This document shows, piece after piece, positions 58,338 through 64,000 of a stretch of 64,000 nucleotides of DNA. The stretch comes from Austropuccinia psidii (lineage: Eukaryota; Basidiomycota; Pucciniomycetes; Pucciniales; Sphaerophragmiaceae). The translations under genes were made by a program, and so were the position numbers. The stretch covers positions 33,718,409-33,782,408 of the forward strand of contig JALGQZ010000009.1 of assembly GCA_023105745.1 (NCBI GenBank). Direction: 5' to 3'. The notes beneath the pieces are model-generated. The model worked only from the letters and a program-made list of their open reading frames with translations, was not told the origin of the DNA and ran no database searches. Within the stretch, counting starts at the first letter, position 1. Each line of letters begins with the position of its first letter.

Positions 58338-58524
58338 TGGTAGGAGCTTTATTTTAATATTAGTCTTTTTTTTTGTATTACTATCTATACAAGTATTTTT
58401 ATTATTAGTTTGATTTCAAACCAACACATGCGTAATCATACAAAGAAAAGTTCTTGACTCTTGCATATACCCTTGTGAGACATGAGAGACAATTGTGAGA
58501 AAAAAAAAATAAGAAAAAAAAAAA

Positions 58525-58565
58525 ACATGAAAAAAAAGTGTTCAAAGGTTTGTTGGAGGGCACTG
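58525..58565 (-). repeat. Right terminal inverted repeat of Tc1 element 1
   Basis: Reverse complement begins CAGTGCCCTCCAACAAACCTT, matching 55145-55165. Confidence 0.9.
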
Positions 58566-58572
58566 TACTGTA
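58566..58572. other. TACTGTA spacer between two Tc1 elements
   Basis: Exactly seven bases, TA-CTG-TA, separate the two transposons. The outer TAs serve as target duplications of each, and the whole is the canonical form of a Sleeping Beauty-type excision footprint. Confidence 0.8.
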
Positions 58573-58934
58573 CAGTGCCCTGACAGAAGTACAGAAACAC
58601 ATGCATACAGGACGCGCACGCTTGCTGGTTTCTGATTTTTTTAAATCTGTTCCTCCCCCCTTCTTTCCAACTTCTCTTTTTTTTTTCTTCCATCTATGTT
58701 TGGACAAATGATTGATATTTGTCCATCTCGTCAAGATGTCAAAACAAATCGCCTCAATGAGAAGATGACTCCTCCAAAACAACTCACAAGGCCTTTCCAA
58801 ATATTTTTCAACGACTTTATAAAGCTTGGTTCATGTTGTTGCTGACAATCACCATATCGATTGGTGCGTCTTTTCACATTAACAACTTTTTTTCTACACG
58901 TTTTTTAAAATTTAAAGCTTTTTTTTTTAATCGC

Positions 58935-59970
58935 ATGATGCCAGTCTATTTAGACATTGAACTAAGGGCCCAGGTTGTAGGAATGCAAAAGGCTGGCCTC
59001 AGCTTTTGGGCCATTTCAGACCATTCAAACCTACCTCTATCAACGGTTTACAAAACCATCCAACGATTCATCCTTTGAGGCACTTGCAAAACCGCTTCAA
59101 AGGCTGGCCGCCCTACCAAGATGAATGAGCGGGATTGTCGGGAGTTATCAAGAATAATCACTTGCCAACGTTGCCTCACTGTTGCCAAAGTTACCGATAC
59201 GCTTAAAACTCAAGTCTCAACAAGAACTGTCCAACAAGAGATACACCAACTTGGCAAGAAGTCCAGAATTTCTCCTAAAAAGCCCTACCTCAGGCTGCAA
59301 GACTTCCAACAACGATTGGCGTTTTCTCATGAACACCGACACTTTGAGGATCACTGATTGGGCTCGAGTTATTTGGACCAACGAGTCGTTGTTTGAGCTT
59401 GGCAATAAATCTTATTGGGTGCGTGTTTGGAGGACAGCTAGCAAAAAATTTGACCTTGAGAACTTGGCAGTAAAGCACCAATTGGGATGCCAATCTGTAA
59501 TGGTGTGGGGGGCTTTTTGTGGAGGCACAAAAGGTCCCCTTGTGATTCTCCAAGGCCAACAAACTGCCGCCAACTTGGTTTCCAACGTTTACTGACCGGC
59601 TCTTCGGCCATTTGTTGAACACATGGAATGGGCCCCATATGTCCTTGGACGCCAGCAACTAACCCTTATGGAAGATGGGGAACCAATTCACACTGCTCAA
59701 GTCAGCCAAGAGTGGCGCGAACATAATGGCCTTGTCAAACTTCAGTGGCCACCTCACTCTCCCAATATGAATCCAATCGGAAACCTTTGGAAGAAGATCA
59801 AATTTCAAGTTTCCACCTTTTACCAGCCCCAAACAATGGACGAACTTCAGGCAGCTATCACTGCTGCCTGGAATGACATCCCAAGTCAGCACCTTGATCA
59901 GCTCTTCAAGACCATGCCAAAACAAATGCAAGAAATCATTGATCGACACAGTGGCCACATCCACTACTGA
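58935..59970 (+). pseudogene. Tc1-type transposase 2 (stops, frameshift, catalytic losses)
   Basis: Starts at MMPVYLDIELRAQVVGMQKA. A TGA at 59076-59078 interrupts the helix-turn-helix region; AGRPTKMNERDC follows, then a frameshift near 59335-59355 before RITDWARVIWTNES. Another TGA lies near 59593 (NVY stop PAL). The first catalytic Asp is Asn (WTNES); the second is present (LMEDGEPIHTA); the third motif reads NPIGNLW, with Gly for the catalytic Glu. Ends TGA at 59970 after HIHY. Cannot be active. Confidence 0.88.
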
Positions 59971-60237
59971 GGGTATTATTCTCAAGGTAAGCTCATTTTT
60001 TTGTCTTACTTAAAATTGTTTTTTTTTTGCAAAAAAAAAATATTTTCTATTTCCCGATTGCTTGTAGGATTTTTAGGGCACCCCCAAAAATACATTGTAG
60101 TGAAAAAAGTCTTTTTTTTCTTTTTTTTATTGTTTTGTGTTGTAGTTGTAAAAAATGAAATGATGATATTGTCTACTCACTTCCCCAGGGCCATTGGTGC
60201 CTTCAACGCTTTGTGCATGCGAGTAAGCCAAAAGAAA

Positions 60238-60284
60238 GACCATGCCTGTACAATACAGCTGAGCTGTATTGTACAGGCATGGTC
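60238..60284. repeat. Perfect palindrome, 23-bp arms with a 1-base centre
   Basis: GACCATGCCTGTACAATACA-GCT, a single G, then its exact reverse complement. It lies inside Tc1 element 2, about 40 bp from the right end, and contains TACAATACAG/CTGTATTGTA. Confidence 0.92.
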
Positions 60285-60326
60285 GTATGTAATACAGTGT
60301 TTCCCTACATTTTTCAGGGCACTGTA

Positions 60327-60828
60327 CAGTAAAATTATTCTACTGTTGTACAGTAATGTACAGTACACTCTACTAAAAAAAAGATAATCAAAAAAAAAAA
60401 ACACATGAGCAATTAAAAAAAAAAATAAGTTATCATTATAATCTTATAACCAAAAAAAATTATATAAAAACAAACAATTGCAATAACAAAAATAAGTCCA
60501 GTACAGTCTTTTAAAACTAATAGACTGTATTAAATAAATTAAATGCAATAAGAATGAAAACAAAATTAAGTTTTTTTTTATTGGAATTAAAAAAAATAAT
60601 AATTAAAAATTAGAAAAATTACCATTATGTGCTGTATTGTGATTTACACTCAGTCCTAAAAAAAATTGTAAGATACAAATTTTAATAATTCACAATCAAT
60701 AAAAGTGCACTAAAAAAGACTTTCTTTCTGTAAAAAAAAATTAAAAGGAATAATTATTATTCTCTATCATTATTATTTTCTAATCCTTTTTTTTTTTTTT
60801 AAAAAAAAAAATTCATTAGTGTCAATTA
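60327..60828. other. AT-rich DNA with TACAGTA footprints at the left
   Basis: 60325-60372 holds TACAGTA, TACTGTT, TACAGTAATG and TACAGTACAC in close succession. The rest is poly-A/T-rich with no supported gene. Confidence 0.6.
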
Positions 60829-62847
60829 GGTCCACTATGACCTAAAACTGGATTAATTGTAACTATGTCAATAAATATTTTGATATATTAACATCTAGTC
60901 AAATATATTATTTCTTAATTAATGAAATATATATGATTATTTATCTTCCATATTGGTCTTGTTTGAAAGGGTCCTCTATGACCTTAAACTGGATTCTTAT
61001 TTCTCTATTTATTAATTAATTTCACTTATAGATTTCTATTATTTTTTCTTCAAGAATATTATGAGAATTACTATTTGAAATATTATAAATAGGTATTCAA
61101 TTCATACTCACATTATGTTTATACCTTCTCAGAGTAAAAATATTGATATAAATCAGTATAAGTCCTCCATGACTTTAAACTGGATATTTTCTTTATTTTA
61201 TAATATTATATATTATGTATATAAAGTATATAGCAAAAAAAAATTGAAGAGTATTGGAATACTCATTTTCAATATTAATTTCAATTTCAAAATATCTTGA
61301 TAATTAATTTAATATCTGATTATTTATTTAAAATCCATTTTTTAAAAAAAAGAATGAAGTCCACCAAGACTATAAACTGGAATTTCTTTTTATTATTATT
61401 TTTTCACTCAATAAATATTCAAAGTCCACAAAGACTATAAACTGAAGCTTTTAATTTATCATTCTTAAATAAATGAATTTTCAACTATATAGTTCCTCCA
61501 TGACCTTAAATGTAAATCTTAAAATCTCAATATTATATAAGATTATATATGAAAAATTCAAGTATATATATATAAATAAATATAAATATATATATACTCA
61601 AAAAAAGAAGAAGAAAACAATAAAAACTATTAATACCTTAAAAATTATAAATATGATGTTTATTATTAATATTATTATTAAGAAAATCTCATTCAGAAAT
61701 GAGAGGCTTTAATGGTCTTCCTGCTCTAGGTGGCACTTGGACAACTGGTCTTTATGTACTTAAAAAATGCATATACACTGAGAAGCCAAGGTCAGACCTG
61801 GTCTGATGAGGGGAAATAACTCTGAGTTGATTGGAGTTATAGCCTTGTAGACTGCCACTATATAGTGTCAGGCCACCACAGAAATTAAACCCTCTTCTTA
61901 GTATGGAGAACACTCATAATAATAATAATGATAATAAAGCAAAAAAAAAATTAAAACTCCTCAAGAAAATATAACAAGAATAAAGATTCAAAGTAAAAAA
62001 AAAACTAGAGAAACCAGCTCCAGAAATTCAAATGGAGAGGGGGTCTTATCCCAAACCTGAAGATTAATATAAAAAGTAGAAAGAAGAAAGAATATTAAAA
62101 TAAATATCTTAATAGTATCTTGGAAGCTCAATCATGATATGAAGAATTTTCATAAGAATGAATGGAGATGATAAATATAGAATGTTTTTCTTTTAAACTC
62201 ATGATCAAAACATCCTGAAGGCATATTCAACTCCAAAATTATGAGAATTTCTTTCAATATATAAAGTTGGCAATTTAATGAATCCATAAAGGGAGTATTG
62301 GAATGTTAAGTCCTTGTATGACTTAAAACTACAGGGGTGGCACACCTGAGGGCTTATAATCTAATTCTTTATTTTAGTCCATGAAAGGAGTAGTGGTATC
62401 AAAGAAATAATGTAAAGCAAGAAGAGGTCAGATTTGAAATGGTTCAAATAAAATCCTCAAATATATATGATGAATTGGCCAAAGAATAAAATATTGAAGA
62501 AAGAAGGACAAAAATCTAGAATTTAAATATGCAAGGAGATTGGTAATGACTGAAAATAAGAAAGAAATATCTATCAACCAAAACATTTTATGAATTATTA
62601 AGCCTCAAGATAGCTCAAGTTGATATTAGTATAAGGAATCCTTCAGCTTAAAGAAAAAAAACTGCCCTTGGATAAAGTCAAATTTAAGACCAGGAGGTCC
62701 TCAGCATGACAAGAAACTGCTCCCTTGTGAAGAAATGGACAAGGGGTCTTATTGTCCTTGTATGACATAAAAAGGCAGGATTTTGTATACCTAATATACA
62801 GGGTCTGCACACCTGAGTTGTAGGGTCCTGTATGACCTAAAACTGCA
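60829..62847 (+). repeat. Irregular array of a covarying hairpin motif (about 10 copies)
   Basis: Copies start at 60829, 60970, 61161, 61358, 61423, 61491 (worn), 62309, 62696, 62752 and 62823; a doubtful one is at 61747. Each is a 4-base half-stem, 6-8 base loop, complementary half-stem and an A-rich tail close to TTAAACTGGA. Stems are GGTC/GACC (60829, 60970, 62823), AGTC/GACT (61161, 61358, 61423, 62309) and TGTC/GACA (62752); 62696 has one mismatch. The sequence between copies is unrelated AT-rich DNA, so it is not a simple tandem repeat. No reading frame explains it. Confidence 0.75.
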
Positions 62848-62975
62848 ACCTCAAATATATGGACAGAAAAGATAAAAGAAGTGAAGATTTATTTAATTTA
62901 AGAAATTATTAAAATAAGGAGAAGAAATAAAGAAAATAGAAGAATTTATATTATATTGATTTCAACTTAACCAGT

Positions 62976-63170
62976 TTAAAAAAACAAAAAATAAAAATAA
63001 AAAAATAAAAAAATAAAAAAATAAAAAAATAAAAAAATAAAAAAATAAAAAAATAAAAAAATAAAAAAATAAAAAAATAAAAAAATAAAAAAATAAAAAA
63101 ATAAAAAAATAAAAAAATAAACAAATAAAAAAATAAGAAAATAAAAAAATAAAAAAATGAAAAAATGAAA
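62976..63170. repeat. (AAAAAAT)n microsatellite
   Basis: About 190 bp of a 7-bp unit, nearly perfect in the middle and interrupted at the right end. The Phe/Tyr/Ile/Leu frame on the minus strand is an artefact of it. Confidence 0.95.
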
Positions 63171-63232
63171 TAAATATAAAAGAAATAAAAATATCAAAGA
63201 GAAAAACAGAATCATTTCAGTGATATTACAAA

Positions 63233-64000
63233 ATGGATTACCAAAATAGTGCAGCAAAATACAAATTAGTACTCAAGAAAGTCAAACCAGTTAATGAGCC
63301 TATGCCACAAGACATAAATCCTCCTTTGGGAAGGCCACCATTATCAAGAGACCCTTATAATACACCACTATCACCAAAACCACTTAAATTTATGGTCACA
63401 TCAAAAATAACACAAGAAAGATTTGAATTGATAAATTTTGGACCACCTGGATGGCTTTCAGAAGAAGAAAGGAGTCTTCTGATGAGTGTCATAGCTTTAA
63501 GAGAAAAAGCAATTGCATTCAGTGCAGAGAAAAGGGGTTTATTGAAACATTCATATGGAAAACCCTACAAAATACTAGTAATACCAGATACACCTTGGCA
63601 AAAGAAGCCAATACCAATACCAAAGCCCATAATACCCCAGTTTATTGAATTGGTAAGGGAAAGGATTAGAACAGGCTTGTATGAGCAGTCTACCTCTAGC
63701 TATACAAGTCCAGTATTCTGTGCTGCAAAGTCAAATGGAACACTTAGAATTGTCCATGATTTACAGGATCTTAATAAGGTAACAATTAAAGATGCAGGAT
63801 TACCACCACATATTGAAGAATTTGTAGATGCCTTTTCAGGGAGAGCTTGTTATGGACTTGGTGACATAATGGGAGGGTATGATGAAAGAGAATTAGACAT
63901 TTCTACAAGACCATTAACTACATTTGAAACACCACTTGGAAGGCTACAACTCACAAGATTACCACAAGGAGCAACCAATTCTGTTGCAGTTTATCAGGCC
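63233..64000 (+). CDS. Ty3/gypsy reverse transcriptase polyprotein, open, right-truncated by window
   Basis: 256 codons are open from ATG 63233 (MDYQNSAAKYKLVLKKVKPV) to the window end. The order matches a gypsy pol of basidiomycetes: an N-terminal linker with YKILVIPDTPWQKKPIPIPK, then IRTGLYEQSTSSYTSPVFCA, LRIVHDLQDLNKVTIKDAG, a motif A-like GLGDIMGGYDERELD and TTFETPLGRLQLTRLPQGAT. The polymerase Asp of GLGD is present; the second active-site box would lie beyond 64000. The start sits just after the microsatellite; gag and protease are not visible upstream, so the ATG may be internal to a longer ancestral frame. Only uninterrupted element frame here. Confidence 0.85.
   Translation, partial: MDYQNSAAKYKLVLKKVKPVNEPMPQDINPPLGRPPLSRDPYNTPLSPKPLKFMVTSKITQERFELINFGPPGWLSEEERSLLMSVIALREKAIAFSAEKRGLLKHSYGKPYKILVIPDTPWQKKPIPIPKPIIPQFIELVRERIRTGLYEQSTSSYTSPVFCAAKSNGTLRIVHDLQDLNKVTIKDAGLPPHIEEFVDAFSGRACYGLGDIMGGYDERELDISTRPLTTFETPLGRLQLTRLPQGATNSVAVYQA

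Larger units (their letters stand above)
55145..58565 (+). mobile_element. Tc1-type DNA transposon 1 (D-D-34-E), split by a solo LTR
   Basis: Terminal inverted repeats starting CAGTGCCCTCCAACAAACCTT bound the element, with TA target duplications at 55143-55144 and 58566-58567. Inside is one transposase gene, interrupted by a 1727-bp solo LTR at 56422-58148. Without the LTR and its duplicated five bases the element is about 1.7 kb, typical for Tc1/mariner. Confidence 0.9.
58573..60324 (+). mobile_element. Tc1-type DNA transposon 2
   Basis: Inverted repeats starting CAGTGCCCTGA at 58573-58600 and 60297-60324 (about 23 of 28 positions match, both ending GAAACAC), with TA at 58571-58572 and 60325-60326. 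Encodes a transposase related to but clearly different from element 1. A 47-bp palindrome lies near the right end. Confidence 0.88.

Noticed and set aside
61115..61712. Small plus-strand ORFs sharing the peptide SSMTLN
   Set aside because: The shared peptide is only the translation of the hairpin motif; the surrounding codons are AT-rich and unrelated.
60829..62847. Hairpin array as a CRISPR array or a simple tandem satellite
   Set aside because: Spacing is irregular (about 65 to over 800 bp), copies diverge, the context is a fungal retroelement nest and no associated genes exist.
62976..63257. Phe-rich 93-codon ORF on the minus strand
   Set aside because: Translation of the (AAAAAAT)n microsatellite.

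Overview
The window is almost entirely transposable-element DNA from a fungal genome, most likely a rust fungus (Pucciniales). The two minus-strand Ty3/gypsy polyproteins match families I associate with the very large, TE-rich genome of the myrtle rust Austropuccinia psidii. That name is recognition from memory and I could not search it. Composition is AT-rich, with long A/T tracts. I see no host gene with an intact reading frame, no tRNA or rRNA gene and no CRISPR array. Layout: (1) 1-20380 is a head-to-tail array of one Ty1/copia element with an exact 4860-bp period. Neighbouring internal regions share a single 547-bp LTR: five LTRs, four complete internal regions and the 3' end of a fifth. 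The copies are nearly identical, yet all carry the same three in-frame stops. (2) 20381-23765 is an older, decayed copia element that the array interrupts inside gag. (3) 23766-37854 is a minus-strand chromodomain Ty3/gypsy element (here G1). It carries a 623-bp tandem duplication at its 3' end, a solo LTR inside integrase with TSD GTCAT, and an inverted solo LTR inside its 5' LTR. (4) 38698-48763 is a second minus-strand chromodomain gypsy element (G2). Its 5' LTR is also the 3' LTR of a truncated second copy (48764-48982), so a second lineage also shows shared-LTR tandem structure. (5) 48983-50760 holds an unrecognised broken reading frame and two copies of a hairpin motif; 50761-52685 is another solo LTR (TSD GTTAA). 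(6) 52691-55144 is very AT-rich low-complexity DNA with clusters of TACAGTA/TACTGTA. (7) 55145-58565 and 58573-60324 are two adjacent Tc1-type DNA transposons separated by exactly TACTGTA. The first is split by a GC-rich solo LTR (TSD ATTGA). (8) 60829-62847 carries about ten irregularly spaced copies of a short motif whose 4-bp stem covaries. (9) 62976-63170 is an (AAAAAAT)n microsatellite, followed by an open gypsy reverse-transcriptase frame (63233 to the window end). Functionally this is a nest of mostly dead elements; the only frame that looks uninterrupted is the RT frame at the right edge. The observations most worth following are the covarying hairpin repeat, the shared-LTR tandem arrays, and the stacks of Tc1-type excision footprints.
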